Below, in pieces: positions 1 through 8,006 of a stretch of 17,690 nt of DNA (positions are counted from its first letter, which is position 1; each line of letters opens with the position of its first letter). The stretch is from positions 1-17,690 of the forward strand of contig ONMG01000040.1 in NCBI GenBank assembly GCA_900318855.1. Reading direction: 5' to 3'. The notes under the pieces were generated by a model. It searched no databases. It saw nothing but the letters and a program-made list of their open reading frames with translations, and had not been told where the DNA came from. Source of the stretch: an uncultured Prevotella sp. GTDB taxonomy: Bacteria; Bacteroidota; Bacteroidia; Bacteroidales; Bacteroidaceae. A program made the position numbers and the translations under genes.

Positions 1-1
1 G

Positions 2-799
2 CAGGTGGCTCTGGATGTGCAGGTTGCCAGCTTCCTTATCCTCACCGGCGTGCTGGCGCTGAGGTGGAAGATATCGGGCACTGTCCCTATGGCCAATGGC
101 TATGAGACCCTGCTCACCATAGCCTGGATGTCGCAATGCGCGGCCCTGCTCTTTGTCTTCACCAAGGGCTGTCGCCGTGAGGAGGCCACTGACGGGTGCA
201 TTGTCATCAGCCTGACGCAGAACTGCTCCCTCCGGCACTTTGTTCACCGTCACCGACAGTCGCCACGGCGCATCACTCCTTTGGGAATGCTGATGACCGT
301 TTTTGGTTTTCTGCTTTCAGGCTTCTCGCTCTTGGTGAGCCATCTGGGCATGATGGATCCTGCCATCGGTCCGCTCATGCCCGTGCTCAACTCGCCCTTG
401 CTGAGTATTCATGTGAGTGTGATGATGGTGAGCTACGCCCTGCTTGCCGTCACCTTCCTCTGCGGCGTGACGGGACTGCTGTTGCCACGCATGGCAGAGC
501 GGCTCCAAGTGCTGAGTCAGGTGTTTCTCTATCCTGCCGTGGCAACGCTCGCCATAGGCATCTTCTTGGGGGCGGTGTGGGCCAACGTGAGTTGGGGCAG
601 TTACTGGAGTTGGGATCCAAAGGAGACGTGGGCGCTCATCACGCTTCTGCTCTATTCGGCCGCGCTCCACACGCGGAGCCTGCCCAGTTTGCAGCGTCCC
701 CGCCGCTATCACGTCTACATGGTGGTGTGCTTCCTGAGTATCGTGATGACCTATTTCGGGGTGAACTATTTCCTTACGGGCATGCACAGCTATGCGTGA
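2..799 (+). CDS. ccsA: Cytochrome c biogenesis protein CcsA/ResC family (5' truncated by window start)
   Basis: Polytopic inner-membrane protein of the System II (Ccs/Res) pathway, which delivers heme to apocytochrome c at the periplasmic face. The hallmark is the tryptophan-rich heme-handling motif WGSYWSWDPKETW, beginning near residue 197 counted from the GTG at 5. Conserved histidines lie in the SIHVSVMM segment and in LYSAALHTR just after the WWD motif. Several hydrophobic segments surround them, and an N-terminal stretch (RWKISGTVPMANGYETLL) is typical of the family. The reading frame is open to base 2, so the GTG at 5 is probably not the true start and the gene continues upstream. In Bacteroidota this domain is often fused behind a ResB domain, which would lie outside the window. 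The stop is at 797-799, and an 88 bp gap precedes the next gene. Family assignment is strong; the length of the full protein is unknown. Confidence 0.9.
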   Translation, partial: QVALDVQVASFLILTGVLALRWKISGTVPMANGYETLLTIAWMSQCAALLFVFTKGCRREEATDGCIVISLTQNCSLRHFVHRHRQSPRRITPLGMLMTVFGFLLSGFSLLVSHLGMMDPAIGPLMPVLNSPLLSIHVSVMMVSYALLAVTFLCGVTGLLLPRMAERLQVLSQVFLYPAVATLAIGIFLGAVWANVSWGSYWSWDPKETWALITLLLYSAALHTRSLPSLQRPRRYHVYMVVCFLSIVMTYFGVNYFLTGMHSYA

Positions 800-887
800 G
801 CCACCGGCAGCCGACCGACTTGGGGCCGGCATAGCCGTGGACAAGCGCCAGTGAAAGCAGCCTGTCATATACCTTATATTATTATAT

Positions 888-1913
888 ATGTACCACATTA
901 TTAATGCCAGTCGCGGGCTGTCGTTCACCGCCCAGCTAAGCGAGGTGGACCGCGGTCTGCGTGTCTGGCTTGGCGAAGAGGAAAAGCGGGGGCGCCGTCT
1001 CGTCTACTGCAAAGTGTTCCTCAGCGATATTCTCAACCAGTATCAGTCGTTCATCGACTCATCACTCTATCGGGAGGTGCTGGAGCCCGTCAACAGTACC
1101 ATTGTGGGGCAGACTCCGGCTGCAGGCACCAAGATAGCCATGCTGGCTTCATCAGCAGCCATGAGCGAGATGCTCTTCCATCCGTTGCGGCTCACTGAGG
1201 CTGAAGCCTTCGGCCAAAGCAGCTATTTGCAAACCTTGTTGCTCTTCGACCGATATCTGAAGCTCATGGCCCCTTCTCACCTTGCGATGAAGGACCATCT
1301 GGTGAGAACCTGGATCTACGTGGCCGACATCGATGTCAACTACGAAGGTGTAGTGCGGGCGCGTAATGATGTGTTCCGGCGCTATGGGCTCACCGCCGAT
1401 ACCCACTATGTGGCCAGTACCGGCATCGGAGGCTATACTTCCACCCGTCATGCCACCGTGGGCATCGACTTCCTCACCTGTCCTACAGCCCGCCCTGCTG
1501 ACTTCTTCTATCTGCAGGCTCTTGACCATCTGAATCCTACCCACGACTATGGCGTGGCCTTCGAGCGGGGTACGCGCCTGCAGTTAGGTGGGGGGCAGCA
1601 GTTTTACATCTCGGGTACTGCCAGCATCGACCGTCATGGTAACATCCTTTATCCCGGTGATGTGCTGAGGCAGACTCAGCGGCTGCTCGAGAACATAGGT
1701 GCTCTGCTTGCAAATGGCGGCGCCCGTTGGGAGAATGTGAACTACTTCATAGTCTATCTTCGCGACTTCTCCGACTTTACCGTCGTGAATGAGTATCTGT
1801 CCGACCGGTTCCCATGTGTTCCCTTCATCATCCTTCATGCCAAGGTGTGCCGTCCTGGATGGCTCATCGAGATGGAATGCTCGGCCAGTCGTTTCACTGT
1901 CGGGCTTGGCTGA
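888..1913 (+). CDS. Chorismatase-like protein (FkbO/Hyg5 family, RidA-type C-terminal fold)
   Basis: A 341-residue protein resembling the FkbO/Hyg5/XanB2 chorismatases, which cleave chorismate to pyruvate plus a dihydroxycyclohexadiene carboxylate or a hydroxybenzoate. These enzymes are about 340 residues long, so the start at 888 gives a full-length protein. Visible marks are the YVASTGIGG turn mid-protein, the NPTHDYGVAFERG segment, the SGTASIDRHGN stretch followed by GDVLRQTQRLLENIGALL, and a C-terminal CRPGWLIEME. That last segment matches the family's conserved CR...EIE end, which carries the catalytic glutamate. The C-terminal half has the RidA/YjgF trimeric fold, so automatic annotation may call it a Rid-family deaminase. 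No Shine-Dalgarno is visible; the upstream bases are very AT-rich (about 867-887). It stands alone, with no aryl polyene, dialkylresorcinol or polyketide genes in view. A role in making a hydroxybenzoate precursor is inference. Family is fairly sure; substrate and product are not. Confidence 0.75.
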   Translation: MYHIINASRGLSFTAQLSEVDRGLRVWLGEEEKRGRRLVYCKVFLSDILNQYQSFIDSSLYREVLEPVNSTIVGQTPAAGTKIAMLASSAAMSEMLFHPLRLTEAEAFGQSSYLQTLLLFDRYLKLMAPSHLAMKDHLVRTWIYVADIDVNYEGVVRARNDVFRRYGLTADTHYVASTGIGGYTSTRHATVGIDFLTCPTARPADFFYLQALDHLNPTHDYGVAFERGTRLQLGGGQQFYISGTASIDRHGNILYPGDVLRQTQRLLENIGALLANGGARWENVNYFIVYLRDFSDFTVVNEYLSDRFPCVPFIILHAKVCRPGWLIEMECSASRFTVGLG

Positions 1914-1989
1914 GTCCGGGCGGCAGTCCTGCGGCCCGTTGGGCAGTCTCACAGAGTCTTCGCGATGAGCGGAAGCGTTATCAAGCGAG

Positions 1990-2080
1990 AATATTCTTTA
2001 AAATAGGACAAAAGGCTGAAACATTGGCCTGCTTTTTGCGTCTTACCTTCAGAAGCGCCAATGCGCCCCGAAAGAATATT
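1990..2080. repeat. 10-bp inverted repeat flanking the region upstream of the OmpA-family gene
   Basis: AATATTCTTT at 1990-1999 and its exact reverse complement AAAGAATATT at 2071-2080 lie 71 bp apart in the 186 bp gap between the chorismatase-like gene and the OmpA-family gene. The arms could be paired binding sites or a long-range stem in the leader. They are AT-rich and short, so chance is a real possibility. No convincing TAnnTTTG promoter was found in this gap. Confidence 0.3.
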
Positions 2081-2099
2081 AATTAAAGACATATAGAAT

Positions 2100-2957
2100 A
2101 TGAAACGTTATTTCCCAATCATGGCTGTCGTAGCAGCTGCCCTTTTAGTGAGCAGTTGCGCCAGCAAGAAGGACCTGCAGAATTGCCAGGCTGAGAACAG
2201 GCAGCTCTCGACGAACTACCAGAACACCAAGGAGCAACTCGCTGCGGCTCAGGCCCGCGTCACCTCGTTGGAGGATCAGCTTGCTCAACAGAAGAAGGAC
2301 TATGCCGCACTCCAGCGTAGTCTTGACAAGAGTCTCAACAATGCCAGCAGCAACAACATCAACATCTCGAAGCTTGTCGACCAGATTAACGAGTCGAACC
2401 AGTATATCCGCCATCTCGTAGAGGTGAAGAGCAAGAGTGACTCACTCAACCTGGTGCTCACCAACAACCTCACCCGTTCGCTCAGCAACGACGAAAAGAA
2501 GGAAGTCGATGTGCAGGTGCTCAAGGGTGTGGTCTATATCTCGTTGGCTGACAATATGCTCTACAAGAGTGGCAGCTACCTTATCAACGACCGCGCCGAG
2601 CAGACGCTCTCGAAGATAGCCAAGATTATTACCGACTACAAGGACTACGATGTGCTCATTGAGGGCAATACCGACAATGTGCCCATCAACACCAGTGCAC
2701 CGCTGATGAAGAACATCCGCAACAACTGGGATCTGAGTGCCCTGCGCGCCAGCTCTGTGGTGCAGTACCTGCAGGATCACTTCGGCGTGAATCCTAAGCG
2801 CCTTACTGCCGGAGGCCGTGGCGAATACAATCCGCTCGTGAGCAATGACACTGAGCTGGGCCGCCAGCGCAACCGCCGCACGCAGATCATCATCACTCCG
2901 AAGCTCGACCAATTCATGGACCTCATCGACAAGGCTCCTGAGAACGAGGGTAAGTAG
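2100..2957 (+). CDS. OmpA-family peptidoglycan-binding lipoprotein with coiled coil
   Basis: A 285-residue lipoprotein that probably tethers the outer membrane to peptidoglycan. The signal peptide ends in the lipobox VSSC with the lipidated cysteine at residue 20. Residues after it are CASKKDLQN, basic rather than acidic, so the surface-export signal seen on SusD-type lipoproteins is missing and a periplasm-facing location is more likely. Residues about 25-110 are a heptad-rich, Gln/Leu/Lys-rich coiled coil. The C-terminal OmpA domain (about residues 150-275) contains the GNTDNVP loop, the NWDLSALRASSVVQYL helix with the Asp and Arg that contact diaminopimelate, and the closing RQRNRRTQI. It resembles the OmpA/MotB family proteins with long spacer coils common in Bacteroidales. 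It is transcribed alone or with the upstream gene and ends in a strong terminator 46 bp after the stop. Confidence 0.9.
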   Translation: MKRYFPIMAVVAAALLVSSCASKKDLQNCQAENRQLSTNYQNTKEQLAAAQARVTSLEDQLAQQKKDYAALQRSLDKSLNNASSNNINISKLVDQINESNQYIRHLVEVKSKSDSLNLVLTNNLTRSLSNDEKKEVDVQVLKGVVYISLADNMLYKSGSYLINDRAEQTLSKIAKIITDYKDYDVLIEGNTDNVPINTSAPLMKNIRNNWDLSALRASSVVQYLQDHFGVNPKRLTAGGRGEYNPLVSNDTELGRQRNRRTQIIITPKLDQFMDLIDKAPENEGK

Positions 2958-3002
2958 GAGCGGCAGCGCTTAGACTGTAAGCGAATTGTGTGACTATATT
3001 CT

Positions 3003-3050
3003 GGCCGGGTGCCGAGGACTGACAATGAGTCCGAGGTGCCCGGCCTTTTT
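3003..3050 (+). terminator. Strong intrinsic terminator after the OmpA-family gene
   Basis: GGCCGGG (3003-3009) pairs with CCCGGCC (3039-3045). The stem continues inward through TGCC/GGTG with two wobbles, has a GA/AG mismatch, then GGACT pairs with AGTCC around a 7-base loop (GACAATG). Five T residues follow directly at 3046-3050. This is a classic rho-independent terminator for the + strand. Confidence 0.9.
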
Positions 3051-3501
3051 CATGCTATCTCCTTTCCTGCCTTTTTCTCTTCCTCTCAAGGTTCGGCTTT
3101 TCAGGGGATAGAGAGGCAGTAGCTGGTCAAGTTGTTGTCATTAATCTGTTGGATACCATGTACTTGTGATTATTAGATTTCTATTCCCCCACTCCCGGGT
3201 CAACGTATCAGTTCTCTATTCCTTTACCTGTTATCCTCGCAATTTGCCGTCCTCTGCCCCGTTTTATAAGGTTCTGATGATGGAATATTGAATGGCATAA
3301 ATGTTGTCAGTGCACTTGTCGAATCAGGGGAAGGCATCCTTGGGCGGAGCTGCTATACGCAAGTGCTGTTGTTATTCTTTGACATGCTTTCCCCATGATA
3401 CGGTTAGGGATTTAAAGGGTATAGACCGTAAAGTTATGTATCAGAATGTTAAGATAATGTTAATAGGAGGGTAATACTGCAGGTTATAAATCAAATTTGT
3501 T
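3051..3501. other. Intergenic region upstream of the SusCD operon, no gene seen
   Basis: About 450 bp between the terminator and the -7 element of the next operon. It becomes markedly AT-rich from about 3400 onward. No open frame with coding character, RNA gene, repeat array or clear binding site was recognised. Its length is more than a simple promoter needs, so it may hold regulator sites for the operon downstream or a small RNA, but nothing in the bases themselves proves that. Confidence 0.5.
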
Positions 3502-3509
3502 TATTTTTG
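3502..3509 (+). promoter_or_regulatory. Bacteroidota -7 promoter element for the SusCD-type operon
   Basis: TATTTTTG is a perfect match to the Bacteroidota housekeeping -7 consensus TAnnTTTG and lies 31 bp before the ATG at 3541, giving a leader of roughly 25 nt. At the expected -33 position (around 3477-3482) the bases are CTGCAG, which is not TTTG. A weak -33 is common where an activator or alternative factor assists, so this promoter may be regulated. Confidence 0.6.
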
Positions 3510-3540
3510 CATTACTAAACTAACTAATATATCTACGTTT

Positions 3541-4899
3541 ATGCTCAAACCTTCTGTAATTACCTTGGCCGCATTTCTCATGTTGTCACTGTTCAGTTGT
3601 TCTGACAACGATATCGCGGATGATGTACGCCATGTGACGCCACCTAATCCAAGTGTGGCATCAGCAATGATTTCCTTCTCGCCCGACAGCGGTGGAGTGG
3701 GAACCTCACTTATTATCGACGGCAAGAATCTTGGCACTGATACGAGCTGTGTCAAGGTGACCGTCAATGGCAAGAATGCGCCGGTCATCGGCATCAATAA
3801 CGATGTGCTCTATGCCACGGTGCCTGCGCGGGCCGACACGGGTTACGTGAAGCTCTATGTCACGAAGAATGGTAAGACCGAGGAGTTCACTTCCGACCAC
3901 GTGTTCCGCTATCAGTTCAAGCGCAATGTGTCGACTGTAGCCGGTCAGGCCGGACAGAGTGCGCGTGTCGACGGCACCTATGGCGAGGCCAAGTTCCAGC
4001 GTCCCTGGTTCGTGACCCACGACAAGGACGGCATTATCTATGAGATTGACGAAGGACGTGGAACGAATAAGAACGGAGCACTGCGACGCCTTAAAGAGGG
4101 CATGGTGGAAAACCTCATTGAGGATAATGCCGGTGTTTTCCAGTCGCCCACTGTGGCTGCCTTCAATGCAGCCCAGGATACCATGTACATGACGCATATG
4201 TATAATTCTCATAACTGCACCAGTCGTGTGGGGCTCATTCTGATAACCCGTGCCTCGGGCTTCGTCGACAGTAAGGGCCTTGTGCGCATGGACGACGTGG
4301 AGCCGCAGATGACAGGGTTGGCTATTAACCCCGTTGACGGTCAAATCATCTTCAGCAACAATGCGGATGGTTATCTCTACCTTTATACACCGCGCGATGA
4401 CAACGACATCAGCCAGACGTTCAAGCGACTTCACCGCGTGCGCAACCAGTCGGGCACCGAGATGCGCCTGGTGTTCAGTCGTGACGGCAAGTATCTCTAC
4501 GAGCTGCTGAAGAACCGCCATTGCATCTGCCGTACCGCTTATGACCCCGTGACCCACACTTTGGCCGACGACGACGAGATTTTCGCCGGACAGTGGAGCC
4601 AGGCAGGCTATCAAGATGGAATCGGTACCGCAGCCCTCTTCGACCAGCCCTCGGCCGGCGAGTTTGATGAGGACGGCAATCTCTTCGTAGCCGACAAGTA
4701 TAACCACTGCATTCGCAAAATCACCCCTCAGGGCGAAGTCTCTCTTTGGGCCGGTACCCCCAGACAGGCCGGCTATAAGGACGGTCTGCCTAATGTGGCA
4801 AAATTCAATCAGCCTGAAGGTCTGACCATTATGCCCGACCAGAGCATCATCGTGGCCGACCGAGAGAACAGCGTTATCCGTAAAGTCGTTGTAGAATAA
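3541..4899 (+). CDS. IPT/TIG plus NHL-repeat beta-propeller surface lipoprotein
   Basis: A 452-residue lipoprotein and the first gene of the SusCD-type operon. The signal peptide ends in lipobox LFSC (Cys20), followed by SDNDIADD, acidic residues that fit the Bacteroidota surface-export signal. Residues about 38-128 form an IPT/TIG immunoglobulin-like domain (ISFSPDSGGVGTSLIIDGKN, then GKNAPVIG...VLYATVPA). Residues about 130-452 form an NHL-type propeller; its clearest blades are STVAGQAGQSARVDGTYGEA, then GEFDEDGNLFVADKYNHCIR and AGTPRQAGYKDG near the C-terminus. The middle blades are degenerate. Lipoproteins of this architecture often accompany SusC/SusD pairs and are thought to bind ligand at the surface or stabilise the transporter. 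Catalytic residues are not apparent. The gap to the SusC gene is 18 bp. Domain calls are strong; the ligand is unknown. Confidence 0.88.
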   Translation: MLKPSVITLAAFLMLSLFSCSDNDIADDVRHVTPPNPSVASAMISFSPDSGGVGTSLIIDGKNLGTDTSCVKVTVNGKNAPVIGINNDVLYATVPARADTGYVKLYVTKNGKTEEFTSDHVFRYQFKRNVSTVAGQAGQSARVDGTYGEAKFQRPWFVTHDKDGIIYEIDEGRGTNKNGALRRLKEGMVENLIEDNAGVFQSPTVAAFNAAQDTMYMTHMYNSHNCTSRVGLILITRASGFVDSKGLVRMDDVEPQMTGLAINPVDGQIIFSNNADGYLYLYTPRDDNDISQTFKRLHRVRNQSGTEMRLVFSRDGKYLYELLKNRHCICRTAYDPVTHTLADDDEIFAGQWSQAGYQDGIGTAALFDQPSAGEFDEDGNLFVADKYNHCIRKITPQGEVSLWAGTPRQAGYKDGLPNVAKFNQPEGLTIMPDQSIIVADRENSVIRKVVVE

Positions 4900-4917
4900 A
4901 CCTAAGAACCTAAAGTT

Positions 4918-7900
4918 ATGAGAAGATATTTGTTCCTGTTCTTGGCCTGCCTGATGCAGTTCGTAGCAATGGCGCAGGACAAGAATATTGAGATAATCGG
5001 TACGGTGACCGACAACGAGGGCGAGCCCGCCATCGGTGCCACAGTCATCATCAAGAACCAGCCGGGTCTGGGCTCCACCACCAATGCGGATGGAAAGTTC
5101 AAGATTAAGGCGCGCGATTTCGATGTGCTCGAAGTGAGCTATGTGGGATTCAAGACCAAGGAAGTGCCCATACTGAGAATTAAGGACAAGAGCAATGTCC
5201 TCATCAAGCTGGAGCCTGAGACGCAGGCCGTCGACGAGGTCGTGGTGACCGCATCGGGACGGCAGAAGAAAAAGACCCTCACCGGTGCGCTCACCGTGGT
5301 CAATGTGGAAGAGCTCAATGCACCGTCGGGCAATCTGACCAACTCTCTCGGAGGTGTCGTGCCGGGCATCATCACGCAGCAGCTCTCCGGTGAGCCGGGC
5401 GAGAACCAGTCAGAATTCTGGATTCGTGGTATCAGTACCTTCGGAGCCAACAGCGGAGCACTGGTGCTTGTCGACGGTGTGGAGCGCAGCCTCAATGAGA
5501 TACCGCAGGAGGACATTGAGTCGTTCTCTGTGCTCAAGGATGCCTCGGCCACTGCTATCTATGGACAGCGTGGTGCCAACGGTGTGGTCATCATCACTAC
5601 TAAGCGCGGTCAGGTGGGAAAGATTCGTATCCACGGACGCGTGCAGTATGGCTACAATGCTACCGGCGACCTGCCTAAGTATGCCAATGCCTACGACTAT
5701 GCCAGAGCTGCCAATGAGGCTCGCCTCGCACGCTATCAGCAGCCTATCTACACCAATGAGGAACTGCGCATCATTGAGAACGGACTCGACCCCGATCTCT
5801 TCCCCAATGTCAACTGGAAGGACTTGCTGCTTAAGGACGGCGCTCCCTCCTATCGGGCAGAGCTCAACTTCTCGGGCGGTGGTGACAATGCCACCTACTT
5901 CGTGTCGGGCTCCTATTATAATGAGGACGGTATCTACAAGTCGCACAGCTCATCCAATAAGTACAACACCAACTCCACCTATGAGCGCTATAACTTCCGT
6001 GCCAACTCGGTGATGAACATCACCCGTACCACGAAGCTCACGGTGGGTCTCGGTGGCTACCTCATCAATCGCAACCAGCCCGGCTCAACGTCGGCCGACA
6101 TCTGGCAGGCTTTCTCCGAGTACACGCCGCTCTCGACTCCGCGCCGCTGGTCGTCAGGCGAGTGGCCCATTGTCAACGGTAAGGTCACTCCGGAGTATCT
6201 TATCACGCAGACCGGCTATAGGACGATATGGCAGAACAAGATGGAGACCAACGCCCGTATTGACCAGAGTCTCGACTTTATCACCAAGGGTCTGAGCTTC
6301 ACGGCAGTGGGCGCCTTCGACACATGGAATAGCAACACGACAACCCGCTCAAAGCATCCCGAACTGTGGAGCGCACAGCGTGAACGCGACGCATATGGTA
6401 AGCTCGTCCTGAAGCGTGAGCAGCAGTCGGCCACGATGTCGCAGAGTGCCTCTACCTCCGGCACCAAGCGCTATTACCTGCAGGCTCAGCTCGACTATGA
6501 GCGTCTCTTCGCTAAACGCCACCGCGTGAATGGTCTGCTAATGCTCTATATGGAGGAGAATTCGCACACCGACAACATCACCGACCTCATCGAGTCGATT
6601 CCTAAGCGCAATCTCGCTTACTCCGGACAGGTGCGTTACAGCTTCATGGACCGCTATCTGGCAGAGTTCAACTTCGGCTACACCGGCTCCGAGAACTTCG
6701 AGCACGGCAAGCAGTTCGGTTTCTTCCCAGCCTTCTCGGCCGGATGGGTCATCTCGGAGGAACCCTTCGTGAAGAAGCTTGCTCCCTGGCTCGACAACCT
6801 AAAGGTGCGCGCCTCATGGGGTAAGGTAGGTAACGATAAGATTGGTGGTAAGCGCTTCCCCTACATCACGCTGATTAGCAGCATGGGCGACAACGGCAGC
6901 TACGCCTGGGGACAGTTCGGCAGCAACTATATCAGTGGTTACCGCATCACCACCATCGGCACTCCGCACCTCACATGGGAGGTGGCCACGAAGCGCGACC
7001 TCGGTATCGACTTCTCGGTGAACAACGGTATGTTCTCGGGTACGGTGGACTTCTATAAGGACAAGCGCAGTGACATCTTCATGACGCGCAGTCAGATGCC
7101 GCTCTCCACCGGTCTGGCCGACCAGACACCTATGGCCAACGTGGGCTCGATGGAGAACACAGGTTTCGACGGCAACATTGCCTTCAGCCATCACATCGGC
7201 GAGGTGAAATACACGCTGCGTGCCAACATGACCTACTCGAATACGAAGATTCTCGACTACGATGAGGCTGCCAATGCACTCTGGTATCAGATGACGCGTG
7301 GCTTCCGCTATGGTCAGACCCGTGGCTTCATCGCCCTCGGCCTCTTCAAGGACGAGGCCGACATCAAGAGCAGTCCCAGTCAGTCCGCCTTGGCCAACTT
7401 CGATGTGCTGCCCGGCGACATCAAGTATAAGGATGTCAATGGTGACGGTGTCATCACCACCGATGATAAGGTGCCTATCGGCTATAAGAATACTCCTGGA
7501 ATTATGTATGGTTTCGGTTTCAGTGCCAGCTGGCGCAACTTGGCCGTCAATGCCCTCTTCCAGGGAGCAGGCAAGCGCACCTTCTTCGTGGGCGGCAACG
7601 GTCCCCATGCCTTCCATGACGGTGCTACGGGCAACATCCTGCAGCGTATGCTCGATGAAAACCGCTGGATACCTGCTGAGATTTCCGGTACCAAGGCTAC
7701 GGAGGATCCCAATGCCCTGTGGCCCCGCCTGACCTATACCAACAATAACAACAACAACCGTCCTTCCACCTTCTGGATGAAGAACGGCCGCTATCTGCGC
7801 TTCAAAAACCTGGAGATCACCTACAATGTGCCGCGCAAGATTATCACGCCCGCCCATCTCACGGCGTTGCGCCTCGGCTTCGTGGCCGAGAACCTCTTCA

Positions 7901-8004
7901 CCTGGAGTCCCTTCAAATGGTGGGATCCCGAGGGTAACAATGAGAGCGGCAGCGCTTACCCTATCAGCCGCACTTATTCTTTCTACATTACGTTTGACCT
8001 GTAA
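4918..8004 (+). CDS. SusC/RagA-family TonB-dependent outer-membrane transporter
   Basis: A 1028-residue outer-membrane transporter that imports substrate captured by its SusD partner, powered by TonB-ExbBD. The signal peptide covers about residues 1-19 (cleavage after AMA). Residues about 24-105 are the CarboxypepD_reg-like domain (IEIIGTVTDNEGEPAIGATV). The TonB box is VDEVVVTA near residues 105-112. The plug domain contains the SusC signature YGQRGANGVVIITTKRG from about residue 215. The rest is the 22-strand barrel, ending in the terminal strand SFYITFDL. There is no STN domain, so it does not look built for FecAR-type sigma signalling. Length is normal for SusC. A run of six Asn codons (7741-7758) sits in an extracellular-type loop just before FWMKNGRYLRFKNLEI. 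It is followed after only 2 bp by the SusD gene, so translational coupling is likely. Substrate class cannot be read from sequence. Confidence 0.96.
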   Translation: MRRYLFLFLACLMQFVAMAQDKNIEIIGTVTDNEGEPAIGATVIIKNQPGLGSTTNADGKFKIKARDFDVLEVSYVGFKTKEVPILRIKDKSNVLIKLEPETQAVDEVVVTASGRQKKKTLTGALTVVNVEELNAPSGNLTNSLGGVVPGIITQQLSGEPGENQSEFWIRGISTFGANSGALVLVDGVERSLNEIPQEDIESFSVLKDASATAIYGQRGANGVVIITTKRGQVGKIRIHGRVQYGYNATGDLPKYANAYDYARAANEARLARYQQPIYTNEELRIIENGLDPDLFPNVNWKDLLLKDGAPSYRAELNFSGGGDNATYFVSGSYYNEDGIYKSHSSSNKYNTNSTYERYNFRANSVMNITRTTKLTVGLGGYLINRNQPGSTSADIWQAFSEYTPLSTPRRWSSGEWPIVNGKVTPEYLITQTGYRTIWQNKMETNARIDQSLDFITKGLSFTAVGAFDTWNSNTTTRSKHPELWSAQRERDAYGKLVLKREQQSATMSQSASTSGTKRYYLQAQLDYERLFAKRHRVNGLLMLYMEENSHTDNITDLIESIPKRNLAYSGQVRYSFMDRYLAEFNFGYTGSENFEHGKQFGFFPAFSAGWVISEEPFVKKLAPWLDNLKVRASWGKVGNDKIGGKRFPYITLISSMGDNGSYAWGQFGSNYISGYRITTIGTPHLTWEVATKRDLGIDFSVNNGMFSGTVDFYKDKRSDIFMTRSQMPLSTGLADQTPMANVGSMENTGFDGNIAFSHHIGEVKYTLRANMTYSNTKILDYDEAANALWYQMTRGFRYGQTRGFIALGLFKDEADIKSSPSQSALANFDVLPGDIKYKDVNGDGVITTDDKVPIGYKNTPGIMYGFGFSASWRNLAVNALFQGAGKRTFFVGGNGPHAFHDGATGNILQRMLDENRWIPAEISGTKATEDPNALWPRLTYTNNNNNNRPSTFWMKNGRYLRFKNLEITYNVPRKIITPAHLTALRLGFVAENLFTWSPFKWWDPEGNNESGSAYPISRTYSFYITFDL

Positions 8005-8006
8005 AA

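Noticed and set aside
5..7. GTG as the true start of the ccsA gene
   Set aside because: The frame is open to the window edge and family members have additional N-terminal sequence, so the gene is more likely cut by the window boundary.
196..834. 212-codon + strand frame overlapping the ccsA gene
   Set aside because: The overlapping ccsA frame carries the WWD heme motif and membrane helices; this frame encodes a Ser/His/Arg-rich, featureless product.
888..1913. Simple RidA/YjgF imine deaminase
   Set aside because: RidA proteins are about 130 residues. This protein is 341 residues with chorismatase-specific segments in both halves.
1814..2086. 90-codon + strand frame overlapping the end of the chorismatase-like gene
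   Set aside because: It begins inside a better supported gene, runs through the non-coding gap, and its product resembles no protein I know.
3706..4707. 333-codon open frame on the - strand opposite the NHL lipoprotein gene
   Set aside because: Antisense shadow; the + strand frame has a signal peptide, lipobox and domain motifs, while the - strand product is low in family-like features.
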